From Vicia villosa (taxonomy: Eukaryota; Streptophyta; Magnoliopsida; Fabales; Fabaceae), in contig NW_026705389.1 of NCBI RefSeq assembly GCF_029867415.1, positions 62,001-126,000 on the forward strand: 64,000 bases of DNA, given 5' to 3'. Shown in pieces: positions 19,344 to 31,212 of this stretch. The notes under the pieces are model-generated. The model was not told where the DNA came from, did not search any database, and saw only the letters and a list, made by a program, of their open reading frames with translations. How positions within the stretch are numbered: position 1 is the first letter of the stretch; every line of letters starts with the position of its first letter. The position numbers and the translations under genes were made by a program.

Positions 19344-20687
19344 ATGGCTTTTGCTACTAGGGATTATGTACGACTCAACTTCGTGGGGATACCTTCTGAG
19401 CTTAAAGAGCTTGCCTTAGAAGTTCCTGGAGATTCTAAGTTTGCTGAAAGACATGGTTATCTACTCCGACTGGTCACCTCCCAATTTGAAGAAGATATGT
19501 TGAGAGTCTTATGCCAATTCTTCGATCCCGAGCACCATTGCTTCACTTTTCCAGATTATCAGTTGGTACCTACCTTAGAGGAGTTCTCGGATTTACTTGG
19601 TATACCCATCTCTGAGCATTTACCCTTTACTAGTTTGGAGAGCACTCCAAAACTTGAGACTATTGCTGCTGCGCTACATCTAAAGAGATCAGACATTGCT
19701 TCCAACTGGGACACCAAGAATGGAGTCGAAGGTCTCTCGGCCAAATTCTTATTTGGGAAAGCTCGAAAATTTCTGAAAGCCATGAGTTATCATGCTTTTG
19801 AAGATGTTTTGGCTTTATTGATATATAGTTTGGTTTTGTTTCCTAATCTTGATCAATTCATTGATGTGCACGCAATCAAGATCTTTTTAACCCATAACCC
19901 AGTGCCTACACTACTGGGAGATATTCTACACTCTCTTCACTCCCGTATCATGAAGAAACGAGGGACTCTTATGTGTTGCACACCCATGCTAGCTAGGTGG
20001 TTTATTTCGCACCTTCCGCGTTCAGTGGTAAGAAACGATCAAAAGATGCAATGGTCTCGAAGAATCATGTCACTTTCTCATTCAGATATCCGTTGGCACG
20101 TCATATCTCAGGAGTACGTCACTATTATCGATCATTTTGGGAAATTCCCTAATGTGCCTCTCCTTGGCATTAGAGGGGGAATCACCTACAATCCTTCATT
20201 AGCCCTACGACAGTTTGGTTATGCTCGAAGAGATGGTCCTCATCACTTGATTATTGAAGGGGTTGTTTTCAACTATGAAGAAGATGCTCAAAACCAACGT
20301 CGAGAGTTCATACGCGCTTGGAATAAAGTATACAAGGTTGATAGCAAAATTTGGGGGCAAAAGAACTCCTTTCCTTCAGAACCTTATCTCAGATGGGTGC
20401 GCACTCGCGCTCAACGTTTCGTCATGCCATATCCCTATGTTAGACCTGTGATTGTTGAACCTGAATGTGAAGAAAAGGGTCCTTTGGTTATTCTCCATCC
20501 GGACATGCCTACCGATTTAGAAGAACTACAAAAGTCATGGGTTCAATTGAAAGAAGGAAGAGATACTTTCGAGGCTCAATTCCGTGCTAAAGAGAAACAA
20601 GTGTTAGAGCTCACGAGACTACTTCAGGCGGAGCAAGGTATCAACAACTTCATTGGATCAAAGAGGAAGCGCCCATGGGAGACTTGA
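19344..20687 (+). CDS. Ogre ORF1 protein (plant-mobile-domain-like, DUF7745-type)
   Basis: An intact 447-residue frame starts at the first ATG after TGTTTTGTAGGAC. Residues about 35-360 resemble the plant mobile / aminotransferase-like domain, as in FFDPEHHCFTFPDYQLVPTL followed by EEFSDLLGIPI. I believe Pfam lists this retrotransposon version as DUF7745 (from memory). About 395-430 is a coiled coil (LEELQKSWVQLKEG), and the tail SKRKRPWET is a possible nuclear signal. Ogre elements are known to carry an extra ORF of unknown function upstream of gag, and its position here fits. It is retained intact although pol is gone, so it may act in cis or be under continued use. The molecular activity is unknown. 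Confidence 0.78.
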   Translation: MAFATRDYVRLNFVGIPSELKELALEVPGDSKFAERHGYLLRLVTSQFEEDMLRVLCQFFDPEHHCFTFPDYQLVPTLEEFSDLLGIPISEHLPFTSLESTPKLETIAAALHLKRSDIASNWDTKNGVEGLSAKFLFGKARKFLKAMSYHAFEDVLALLIYSLVLFPNLDQFIDVHAIKIFLTHNPVPTLLGDILHSLHSRIMKKRGTLMCCTPMLARWFISHLPRSVVRNDQKMQWSRRIMSLSHSDIRWHVISQEYVTIIDHFGKFPNVPLLGIRGGITYNPSLALRQFGYARRDGPHHLIIEGVVFNYEEDAQNQRREFIRAWNKVYKVDSKIWGQKNSFPSEPYLRWVRTRAQRFVMPYPYVRPVIVEPECEEKGPLVILHPDMPTDLEELQKSWVQLKEGRDTFEAQFRAKEKQVLELTRLLQAEQGINNFIGSKRKRPWET

Positions 20688-20959
20688 AGCAGTTTTATCT
20701 TATTACTATTATTTCTAGTTGTTTTACTTATTTGTTTCCTTTTGTAAGCCTAAAAGTGGCAAAGAACCATAACTAAGTACAAGTTAATTATTATTATTAA
20801 TATTATTATTATTAATAAATTTGTTCTTTCTTTCTTGTTTAAGCAAATTTAAACTTCAAGGTCCTTGAAAATATTGCATATGCATAATCATATCATTCAT
20901 AAGCATTACATCACAGGTTTCATAAAGATAAATTCCTTATCCTTCCGCTGTTTATTTCA
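20688..20959 (+). other. ORF1-gag spacer
   Basis: This 270-base AT-rich spacer has a TTA/ATT run (about 20785-20820). It ends in the pyrimidine-rich TTTATTTCAG directly before the gag start, which looks like a 3' splice site. Confidence 0.4.
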
Positions 20960-20968
20960 GTGAGAAAG

Positions 20969-21790
20969 ATGGATCTCGAACAATCTGTCAAAAATCTTCA
21001 GGCTCAGAATAACCAGTTCCAAAAAGTAGTCTTTCACTTGGCCAAGGGGCAGGAAGAATTGAAGGCACTTCTGATCGAGAAGGAGAAGAATCGACATAAG
21101 CATCAAGGTGGTCAAGATAATCAGAGATCCAAGCCTAAGCGGTCATTTACTCCATTACATATACCATTGTCTCAAGTTCTCCAACAACTGCTCAATCAGA
21201 ACTTGATAACTCTACTGCCTCCATATTCATTCCCTACCAACCCCACTCCTGGGTATAAGTACCATGCGAGATGTGCTTATCATTCAAATAGCCCTGGGCA
21301 TGACACAGAAAATTGTTGGCAGTTAAAGCACAAAATTCAAGACTTAATCGATGAGCAGATCATTGATTTCCACTCACCTGAGAGACCTCATGCTGCGTAC
21401 AACTGGAAAGGTCGCGATGAACATAACCAATCTATGGGGACAATTCTGATCTCTACAATGGTTCCACAACAAAGACGCAAGTCAGATACACCTAAGCGTC
21501 AATTCACAAAGATCAATATGACTCTGGCCGAAGCGTTGCAACAATTGCTGAAGAAAGGGCTAATCACTTTGAAGGACCCTCCGAGGAATCCTAGTACTTC
21601 CTCTTCTCGTTATAATCATAATGCAAGGTGTGCATATCACTCTAATAGTCCTGGACATGACACTAATAACTGTTGGACACTGAAGAATAAGATCCAAGAC
21701 ATGATCGATGCTGGCGAAGTTGAGTTCAATCTTCCTAAGACTCCTGTGGCGATCACCGTTTCCACGCCTAGTCATGACAAAACTGATTAA
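20969..21790 (+). CDS. gag: Capsid-less mini-Gag with two CHHC zinc-knuckle modules
   Basis: An open frame of 273 residues starts at ATGGATCTCGAACAA; a GTG three codons upstream is in frame but an unlikely start. Residues about 1-45 are a coiled coil (MDLEQSVKNLQAQNNQFQKV). A basic stretch follows. Two copies of one module then appear, each with ...LQQLLxxxLIT..., a CHHC knuckle CAYHSNSPGHDT[EN]NC (102-116 and 221-235) and KIQD[LM]ID. The central capsid-like domain present in the Gag at 8844 is absent. A nucleic-acid-binding role is expected from the knuckles. The protein probably cannot build particles alone, so partnership with another Gag is inferred. Confidence 0.75.
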   Translation: MDLEQSVKNLQAQNNQFQKVVFHLAKGQEELKALLIEKEKNRHKHQGGQDNQRSKPKRSFTPLHIPLSQVLQQLLNQNLITLLPPYSFPTNPTPGYKYHARCAYHSNSPGHDTENCWQLKHKIQDLIDEQIIDFHSPERPHAAYNWKGRDEHNQSMGTILISTMVPQQRRKSDTPKRQFTKINMTLAEALQQLLKKGLITLKDPPRNPSTSSSRYNHNARCAYHSNSPGHDTNNCWTLKNKIQDMIDAGEVEFNLPKTPVAITVSTPSHDKTD

Positions 21791-22432
21791 TGTCAGAGTG
21801 GATGAACTTTAGATCATTAGATTTACTTTCATTTGCAATTTCTATTCTGTTTGTTTAAACATTCAAATTATGATAGACATTATCTGTTTTAATAATCATC
21901 ATCAGTGCATTGCATATGTTTGTCTTGAATAAATTATTTCGTTATCACTCATTTTTAATTATGTCTTTATTCTGCATATGTTTTTTGTGATATTCAACTC
22001 CTGCTAAGCTGTAAGCCTTTTGAGGGAGGATGACGAAAACGATACCGCAACCTTATACAATATGCTTTCGAACGGACTATGCTGATGATGTACAAGCATT
22101 GTTTCAATTCCTAAATAGTGGAGATATAAGGATGTTAATCCCTTGTCAACCCCTTTGAGCCTAAGAAGTAGAAGTTTCTTTCTTAATTAAAACCCTTGAT
22201 CGTAACCTGGGGCAGGGTAGTTCTCAGTTAATTTGGCTGTGCATTCTATTTTAAGAGAATCATTCAGTACACCTTTCAACAAAGGTTTCAATCACAAGCG
22301 TTCATCCGCACACATCAATGAAGTGTTGGAGATGTCAATCAAAAGCCAACAATGGTTCATCAATCATTAAGCAAGGAAGTCAATATCTTTCAAAAAACAA
22401 AAATGATGAAAAAAACATATATACAAAGAAAA

Positions 22433-22525
22433 GCCTGCTAAGTCAAAAAATCAAAAAAGAAGACTTAGGCAAAAAAAAAAAAACAAGGCATCCCGCTGAC
22501 TGTAAGCTCAAAATAGACAGTTCAG
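22433..22525 (+). other. Conserved double hairpin, nested element
   Basis: Hairpin 1 (22433-22470) has arms GCC-TGC-TAAGTC and GACTTAGGC with a longer loop than in the outer element. Hairpin 2 (22496-22525) has CTGACTGT and ACAGTTCAG. The stems are unchanged while the loops have diverged. Confidence 0.5.
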
Positions 22526-24049
22526 GCAAAAGTAGGATGAAAAAAGAGAAGTCAATAAATTCCTGAACAACACAATGTTGTGACTACCAAAATGAAGAAG
22601 TGACTGCCATCTCAAAAGTTCTCTTTGCTGGTGAACCATCGTCATTATCAAAGGTGCAAATCCAAAAGTCTCTTGGAACCTGAAGGCATAAGTTGAATTA
22701 ACTGAGCTTAGGACCGAAGATCATCACGAAGAGGGGTGGGTACAAATAAACTTTGAGCCTTTATCCTTTGTTTCTTAAACCGCGAACCAAGCCACGTTAC
22801 AACCCTTGAAAGTCCTAACTGAAGCATGGTTAGTTCGAAAGTATACTGTCACTAAAAAGGTATCCTGACTCCTTAAGGTTTACCAAAAATGATGAGTTGA
22901 TATTTCATTTTTACAAACATCACGCTGTTACAAATATCATGTTTTTATAAATTACGCTTTTCACATCTCCTGTTTTAAATGTTTTTCAAAAACTCAAGAC
23001 AAACGTATGCATTGCATCTCATGAATTCATTATTAAACATATTTTGCTACATAATTTCAAATGTTAGCATCAGAAAGAACTTGCACAGGGTACAACTAAT
23101 GACTGAAAGTTATCCTGACAGACAAGATTACTCCGAGAAGCAATGTCTCCTACGTATACAAGGGGCATGACACGCTTTGCCCAATCAATCTGGGACAATC
23201 AGGTCAAGATTCAAAGAATCTCTCAAATACCAAACAATCGAAAGGCATACATCCCAAGTAGGTTTCAAACTATTTCCCAATCAATCTGGGGCAATCAAGT
23301 CAAGATTCCGAGAATCTCTCAAAAGCAAAAACATTCAGGAGCACCGTCCTAAGTTTATAGGGGCATGTCGCCCATAGTGCACATCTCATGAAGTCCTCGC
23401 GAGGCGAATCTTTCCAAAGTTCCTACTAGCTGGGGCAAATCTATGCAAGTCCAGTCCAACATCTGGATCAATACTCAGTGGCGTGTCCTGAATCAAGTAG
23501 TAAGTTACTATGATACTGGGGGAAACTTTCAAGACACCCATGTCTCCCCACAGAGCCAGGTTCACAAAATCACATCCCCACAGAGTAATCATTAAGAAGA
23601 TATCTTCAAATGCTCTCGTCCAACAAAGACATGGCTCCCCAACAGAGTTTACATCTTCAACACCACCGGTTCTCCAACACTTTGCTCTTCTCCAACATGG
23701 TTTACTAATATCTTTCATCCCCAGTCAAGATCCATCAAAATACTACTCATCCCCAAGCAGAAGTCATAAATCCCCAGCTACACCTCTTCAAAACAAGATC
23801 AAATATTCAAATCACAATGATACAGAGATTTATTTTCTCAGAACAACATCAGCCATACATCATATACATCACATGCATATTCATACATTGAATACGGGTA
23901 TAATTCATACATAACATACAAAGCGTTCCATTTATTTTTCCATCTCATTCATTACATACATCATAAGCATTGCATAAAACTGACATTGTTACCAAGTGAA
24001 TATTATCTGACAGGTACATTACAAAAGTTCGAATCTTATTCAAAGCAAA

Positions 24050-24380
24050 GGCTAACGCACGGCCTTCTAGACATCTACAGATGCAAATTGGGTAGTCTAA
24101 CGCACGACTTATCCATTAACCTAACACACGGTGTTCCAGACATCTGAGGATGCAATTGAGAATAGTCTAACGCACGATTTATTCTTCGACCTAACGCACG
24201 GTTTTCCAGACATCTACGGATGCAATTTGAATAGTCTGACACACGACTTATTCTCCGACCTAACGCACGGTTTTTCCAGACATCTGAGGATGCAATCAAG
24301 ATTAGTCTAACGCACGATTTATCTTCAGCCTAACGCACGGTTTTTCCAGACATCTACGGATGCAAACTAGAAACAGTCTA
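24050..24380 (+). repeat. ~70-bp 3'-UTR minisatellite, 5 copies
   Basis: Units carry CCTAACGCACGG, CCAGACATCT[AG][CA]GGATGCAA and AGTCTAACGCACGA. The AGACATCT motif falls at 24069, 24138, 24208, 24278 and 24348. It is unrelated in sequence to the outer element's minisatellite but sits in the same place before the PPT. Confidence 0.8.
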
Positions 24381-24637
24381 ACGTATGACACATTCTAACT
24401 CTTGAGCTTATCAAGTCAGATGGCATCTTTAAGCCCATCTCTAAACAACTACTTCTCAAACACTTCAGTCCCAACATCTAGGTGGCATCTTTAAAGCCCA
24501 TCTCCGACAAAAGTCCCTACTTCAGCTAGGGCAAATTTCTCGGTATTCTAGTGTTCAATCATCTTCCACCTCCAGATTCCGACTGGTATACAAACCACTA
24601 TACATCTTCAGGTTTAAGAAGATTGAACAGGGGCAGC

Positions 24638-27600
24638 TGTCATACCCCAAAATTTGCCCACATTATTTCTCTTGTGCAAGTTCAAATCAACATACAAAAT
24701 TCCAAGACCACATTTAATTGAATTAAAATTGAGGGAGTTAGGGATGGCACAGGTCAGCTAAAATTTGAAGAATACATGAGTGCTAATTCAAAGAATTTAG
24801 AGATTTTTTCACTACTGGGCCTATCATGTGAAATCTAAAATGCCCATGACCTCATGAAGCCCATAAACCCATCCTTACCTATTTTATGATTTCTATTTTT
24901 GTTTTTGTATTTATTCATTTAAATACCAAAAAAAATCAAATAAATCATAAATTGGCAATTAAAGGTCATATATTGGATTTTCAATCAATTCAAATCAATA
25001 TCATGAGTAATCTGAAACGTGGAAAAGGTGTGAAAAATAGAGTTGGACCAATTTGGCAAAATCTCATAATCAATTTCAATCAAGTTTCAATAAAATCTCA
25101 ATTATTGGAATCAATTGATTCTTCTCCAATTTCAGTAACCTAATCCATCTCATATATAACAAAGGGTGATCAGATGCGTGAGAGGAGGGATAAGGATTTG
25201 CAGCAAGGAAACTAGAGGAGAACTCAAAAAACCCGTGGCTCTAAAGTGAAGTTGCAGTCGAGATTCTAGGGCGATTCAAGCAATTCAAAGCATCCCAATT
25301 AATTCTCTGAAGCTTTCTGGTCATAATCATATTGTCACCTTCGATCAAAACGCGCGAAACCTCTCTCTCTATACTCACGGTTTGCATTTTTTTTCTTAAC
25401 CCGATTCACTCCATTCAGGCATTTTAAACTAAATTTGATTGTATAATTGTGTTCTTCTGGATGTTTGGAACGTGTGTATATGGTTTAATTTGAGTTCTAA
25501 TGCAGAGATGGCAAAGTGCCATGGCTAGGGTTCGTAGGTTTAGATTTGGGGATTCTAATTACAAGCGAAATTAGACTGAACCGATGCTACCATCACGTTT
25601 AGATGTTGATTTCCAATCGATTCATATATTTGTATGGAATTTATGTGGCGTATTTTGTGAGATAGAGAATTGTAGGGATTGGCTACGTTCTGTTTCGTAG
25701 GGAATTGATAGGTGAATCGTAGCAAATTCCCAGAAATCTTCACGAAGAAGATGATACAGCAAGGCGCGCAGCTTTTATTTTTAATTTTTTTCGTTTTGCG
25801 TTATGTCATATTGTTATTGTTTCATAGTGATATCACTCGGTGAAGCCGGTATAGATGGCAATGTGCGCTTGGTGTAAACAACAGAGCCTGGGTTCGATCC
25901 CCAGGCCTCAACAATATTTTTATGAATTGGCTTGTTTCAAGATCCTGTGCACTACAACCACAAAGCCTCCCGAAACACCCTCAAAGATCAGCCATCCGTT
26001 TGTTCCCTCTCCAGATCTAACGGGTGAAGAAACGCTGGAACACCATGCACTCCTAGCCATGAGTCACACTGAATCAAGCTAAGTTTTTTCACTTTATTTA
26101 TTTATTTATTTTATTTACTAATTTCATTTACATTATTTATTTATTTTAATTATATTTATTTGATTACCTTATTTATTTATTCTAATTCACATTTAAATCT
26201 TTAAAAATTCATGTTTATTTTATTTTAATTCCAAAAAATTTCCTAAAAATATTTTTGCACTCGATTTGATTTTTTTTATCCCGATTTAATTAATTAGGTC
26301 GCGAGACCAATAATTAATTAAATCGTTTGTATTTTCTTATCTAAATTCGTACCCTAATCAGGGTTTACGAAGATCATGCCCTACACTGAATGTTTTATTT
26401 ATGCCTTTTTTTCAGGGTCGACTTTCAAGTGCCTTCCGACTATGCGCCTAATCAAGACTCAAAGCTAAGTACCCTATTTACTTTAAAAAGTCTATTTTGT
26501 TTCCTTTCAAAATCAGGGTTTGCCTTGCCTTCATTCTTTTCTGCCTTTGCCTTTTCAGGGTTTACCTCCGAGGCAACCTTCGATCACCAACCATATCAGA
26601 TCAAATGCAAAGCTAAGTATCTATTCTTCTTTATTCATTTATTTAGCCTTACAATATTTATCCTTTTATTTTAGGGTTAGTTCTTTTGCCTTCGAACCGA
26701 TAATGCACTCACCCATTTTTCTATTTATTCTTTCTTTTCCAATCTTCAGGGTTTGTCAATTGCCAAAGCTACGCGTATCGGTAACCCTAAAACCCTAACT
26801 CTAATACTTTCTGTTTCAATTATTGTTTATTATCCCGCTGGTTTCGATTCCCCTCTCCTCCGCTGGTTACAATTTCCCTTCCCCATATTGCTATTGTTTT
26901 TTTCTTTATATTAAAGTTAGTAATCCTAGGGAGTGCAAGTCTTGTTAATTGAATTAGATAATTAATTACAAGATAAATGTTGAATTAACCACGTGATTGT
27001 TGCACCCACACACACTTTTGGGGTAACCTCTCTGTTGCCTTGTTGCCTGTTGCCTGTTGCCTGTTGCCTTGTGTATTTTTTGCAGAATAGCCATGTCCCT
27101 CGAATATGAGGATACCTCAGCCATGTTGCCTCGATAAAAAGGTCATGCGACCCTAATGATGCTGCCTTCGATACACTACCATGACCTCGAACCTCGGAAG
27201 TTGCCTACGAAAAAAGGCTGAGGTATCCACTGGTTGCCTACGAATAAGGTTGTTCTGGTCCTTCCCATAGACTACCTGCCCCTCTATGGCATGGGTCAGT
27301 CTTTGGCGATTGACAACGCGATGACCCTTCAATCTCCAAATGAAAGGCTTCCTGCCCCTCATGGCAAGGATAGACCCTTTCTCTAAGAAAGGCTAAAAGG
27401 AACTTCTTTTTTCAAAATATAAGGTAAATTGCCCTTAAATTGCTTTGTCGTGCTCTGAAACATTTTCAAATATTCTTTCTCAAAATTCTTCAATGTGGCT
27501 ACGCTCATTTACGAGCTAAAGTCCACATCTTCTTCTTCTACATTTCTGAAACAAAAAAGAGCAAAGCAAATTAAGAGCCCATGGAAAACCATGGATGCAA

Positions 27601-27776
27601 AGGGTGCTTTTTAAACCTTCCCTTTGCATAATTTACCCCCCGAACACAAATCTTTTTAAAAGGTGTTTTCCTGTTTCTTTTAGCCTTTCTGATTAAATTT
27701 GGATAAAATAAAAGTCGGTGGCGACTCTTGCTTACTGCGACATTTCGATTATAAAAAGTCAGTTCACCGTATTACA
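24638..27776 (+). repeat. 3' LTR of nested element
   Basis: It starts TGTCATACC after the PPT and ends CCGTATTACA, and is collinear with 15435-18608. Differences include a shorter 7-bp repeat, a shorter CT run and a small deletion near 26917. Confidence 0.92.
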
Positions 27777-27781
27777 TGCAT
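27777..27781 (+). other. Target-site duplication, right (TGCAT)
   Basis: This is the right copy of the nested element's duplication. The outer LTR resumes in register with GAAACAAGTAAT immediately afterwards. Confidence 0.93.
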
Positions 27782-30223
27782 GAAACAAGTAATAACCAAA
27801 ATTTGATTCTTTTTCAAAAAGGCCAATTATTTTGTGATTCAATCTTGATTCTCATATGATTAAAGACATTCACAACATATCCATGATTCATGATATTTTT
27901 ATTTCATTTTTAATTGAATTTTATTCATTTAAAGTTTAATTAAAGTGAGATAATTCAAGGATAATGCAAGGAAGCTTCATGTGATGCAAGCAATGACCAT
28001 TCAAGATTCTTAAAGACAATATTGCAAGATTTAAGAGAATAATACTTGAGTAATTAAACCATGGTTAAATTTTTAACCTAGCATAAAAGAATATTCCATT
28101 CTTTTTCCACAAAATTAATCATGACAATTTCAACTTGCTTGGCCTCCAAGATCAAACTCTTTGCCTATAAATAGAGCTTCATTTTCTTCATTCAAAAGGA
28201 GGAGGAACAAGGAGAGCATAACAACAACAACAAAGCCATAGCTTAAGAGTTTTATATTTTTCAAAAGTTTCAATAAACTTGTAAAAATCAAGGCTCATTC
28301 AAATAGCCACCTTTAATCAATTTCAATCACTCTATTCAACTCTTGGGACATCATAGAGTAAGTACGATGTAATTTTTAATATGTAGCAGTGTTAGGAGTT
28401 CATGAATTAAAAACTCCATATTTATGCATATTTTCAATTTCTCAAAAAAAAAAGTTTTAATTTTAGTTTTAAGTTGATAAAATGTTTATTTAATTTTTAA
28501 CATAAAAATATTTTATTTCTTTTCATAATTAATTTATTTTGCTTAATTAATTAGTAATTATGTAAATATTGCTTTTTAATTATTTTCAACCAATAAAAAA
28601 AAACTCCAAAAATATTTTCCTTTTAGATTTAGGTTTATATTTTTATAATCTAATATTTGACATAGATATTTTATTTTTATTCATAGTTAATTTATTTTGC
28701 TTAATTAATTAGTAATTATGTATATATTTGCTTTTTTTTTAATTATTTCTAACCTATCAAAAAATTCGAAAAAAAATATTTTATTTTTGTTAAATTAGGT
28801 TTATATATTATATACTAATTTTATACATAACTAGATTTATTTTTCTTGTTAAGTTTAATTATTTTGTATAATTATTTGTTTAATTAGCTTGTTAATTAAC
28901 TTAAAATCAATTCCAAAAAAAATCACAAAAAAAATGAATTAGGTTTAATTTGTTTTAGATTTAAGATTTTGTCATTTTATTTTCTCTTAACCTAATTATA
29001 CTTTCAAAATATCTCTCTTATTATTGTGTAAATTTTTCACAATTTCAGGTTTATTTTTGTATATTATTTGATATTATTTCTTATCTTTTTCTTTGTCCCG
29101 AATTGGAATAAAAGATCAAATATGGCAGAGATTGTATGCAGTTGATTTAAGACTTTTGAAATTTATCGTGCAGTCGCTATGATTCTATCAAGCTTCTAAT
29201 AAATTTTCATTGCCTTTAAATTCGAGATCATCATTCACTCACCATCGATCTTCACTAACATCGTAAATATACTTGACTAGCTTCAAGATGATTCACGTGC
29301 TAACATACTAACAATTGACTTTAATTTCTGCATTTTATTATATTGTTCTTTATATTTCTTGTTTTATGCTTTATTTTATCATTCGTATTATTTATATTTA
29401 TGTTATTTTCTCTTTGTCCATTTGGACATATTATTTATATTTCTGCTATTTTTTCTTTGTCCATTTGGACATATTATTTATATTTCTGCTATTTTTTCTT
29501 TGTCCATTTGGACATATTATTTATGTTTCCGCTATTTTCTCTTTGTCCATTTGGACATATTATTTATGCTACCGCTATTTTTTTTCTTTATCCATTTGGA
29601 CGCATTGTTTATGTTTCCGTCATCTTCCTTTTGTCCACTTGGACCATATTTTTACCTTTGAGCTAAAACATTAATAATCAAGATAAAACTAAAAAAGCAC
29701 TTTGCACACTTGCACCTATATGGTTTTCCCTCTTATTACTCTTTTTTTAATCATACCATCATTTAAGAAAAGTATTAAATGCATAGGAAAGATCTTATAA
29801 ATTGAGAGTAAGTAACTCCTAATTGCTTGCTCAAACACTTTCATTTTCAAACAACGTATTTTCAAAACTTCTTATCTATTTTCAAAACTTTCAACTGGTA
29901 TTTGAAGGGCATTATTCCCGGTGAAACTCTTCAGAGACCTATGTGACCTATTGTCCATCTTCACTTCTTCTATTTTCAAATCAATAAAGCATTTAAACAA
30001 AAGTGAGCTAAGCAATTAAGAGCCCATGGATAACCATGGATACAAAGGGTGCTTAAAACCTTCCCTTTGTATAACCAACCCCCCGAACCCAAAATCTGTC
30101 AAAAGGTCTTTCCTGTTCTTTTATGCCTTTCCTATTTGGATAAAATAAAAGTCGGTGGTGACTCTTGCAAAAATATATAAAAAAAAAAGAGAAGGATTCA
30201 GTTCGCAAAAAAACCGAGTTACA
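27782..30223 (+). mobile_element. Outer Ogre-like 3' LTR, right part
   Basis: Matches 5662-8203, including the TATA box near 28166 and the LTR end GAGTTACA. The U5 decamer reads TGGTGACTCT here (one C-to-T change). After 30223 unrelated copia LTR sequence begins, and GCGGT (30224-30228) should be the right TSD. Its left partner would be outside the window. Confidence 0.87.
29390..29645 (+). repeat. 43-bp LTR minisatellite, 6 copies
   Basis: Cores fall at 29416, 29459, 29502, 29545, 29590 and 29633, two fewer than in the LTR at 3514-8203. The overlapping forward frames are periodicity artefacts. Confidence 0.85.
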
Positions 30224-31200
30224 GCGGTATTTTGTGATAAAACATTCCTGGTGTATGTATGTGGAATTATGCAGGACCGTATGTTTATGGATGTCATGCT
30301 TGATGTCTTGACATTGGAATCTGACAGAAGTAGCTGTCATCTTATAGTTGTGAGGTTTCCTTTTTTATCTCAGGTCTCTTTAGGAAACTATATATTGTGC
30401 GATGTTTGTTTTGTGCTAAAATCGATTGAATCACTAAGTATGTGATCATCCTGATGATGTGGAAATTAGGTTTACATGGGTAACCCTTATTTATGTATGA
30501 AAGGCCCATGGCCCAAGTCCTTCTACCAGCTGACTATATATTGACTGCAAATCCTACTTTTAGAAGCAGAGTTTTGAGCATGAAAGATTATTAAACTCTC
30601 TGTGTTTCCATCGTGTGTGTTTCTTGTGATCCAAACAATTATCATGTTGATAATTGTTGTGGAGTAGTTTGTCTGTGACTGTGGACTATGAAGAACTATT
30701 GTTCTGTTTTGTTACTTGTGATCCACGCTATTATCTTTGATGATTGCGTTGGAAGTAGTTTGTGTTTTTGTTGTGTCACTCTAAGCTTTTAAGCACGAGC
30801 GTGTGTCTCTTGATTGAAGCTTTTAAGCAGATCAAGGTGTGTTTTTGAAATGTGTCTTCTATCTTTAATTGTTTATTGTGTATGTGTAATCACTGCTGTG
30901 ATTGAGGGGGAGTGGAATGGAGATATTCCATATCTAGGTAGAACCTAGGTAGAAGGGTCATTGGGTAGTGATTAAGTGATAAGTTATAAACAGGGGAGTT
31001 TAGCTTTGAATTGATACTACTGATAGTGGACTTCATCCCTGGCTTGGTAGCCCCCAGAGTAGGTTGTTTGAACCGAACTAGGTAAACAATTTTGTGTATT
31101 CTTTACTGTTTTATGCTGTTTGATATTATTGTCTGTGCTGCGTAATTGTGGATGTCATAACATCCAGTTTGACATCGAGCGTGAGATCTAGGGACAACAA
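30224..31200 (+). repeat. 5' LTR of Maximus-like element, right portion
   Basis: Bases 30224-31090 are nearly identical to 35713-36560. The remaining left tip should lie left of the Ogre array, outside the window. The end is placed just before the PBS remnant CTGGTA at 31205. Confidence 0.7.
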
Positions 31201-31212
31201 AATTCTGGTACT

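Larger units (their letters stand above)
21791..24637 (+). other. Non-coding 3' region of nested element
   Basis: Bases 22020-22870 are homologous to the post-gag block at 1060-1900. A degenerate ~100-bp duplication lies at 23165-23330 (CCAATCAATCTGGGRCAATC twice). The region ends in the ~70-bp minisatellite and the PPT GAACAGGGGCAGC. Short frames here are not convincing. Confidence 0.55.
15435..27776 (+). mobile_element. Nested Ogre-like non-autonomous retrotransposon (ORF1 + mini-Gag), complete
   Basis: This complete 12.34-kb element has LTRs of 3174 and 3139 bases and a TGCAT TSD, inserted in the outer LTR. The order is LTR, PBS, ORF1, mini-gag, non-coding 3' region with minisatellite, PPT, LTR. 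It has no protease, RT, RNase H or integrase. LTR-LTR differences are scattered base changes and short-repeat length changes, so insertion was fairly recent and later than the host array. Confidence 0.92.

Noticed and set aside
20785..20820. TTATTATTA run as a regulatory element
   Set aside because: Simple-sequence repeat in an AT-rich spacer; nothing supports a specific role.
23386..23718. 110-residue minus-strand frame in the nested 3' region
   Set aside because: No domain, overlaps a plus-strand frame of similar length, and lies in 3'-UTR-type sequence with CCCCA-rich motifs.
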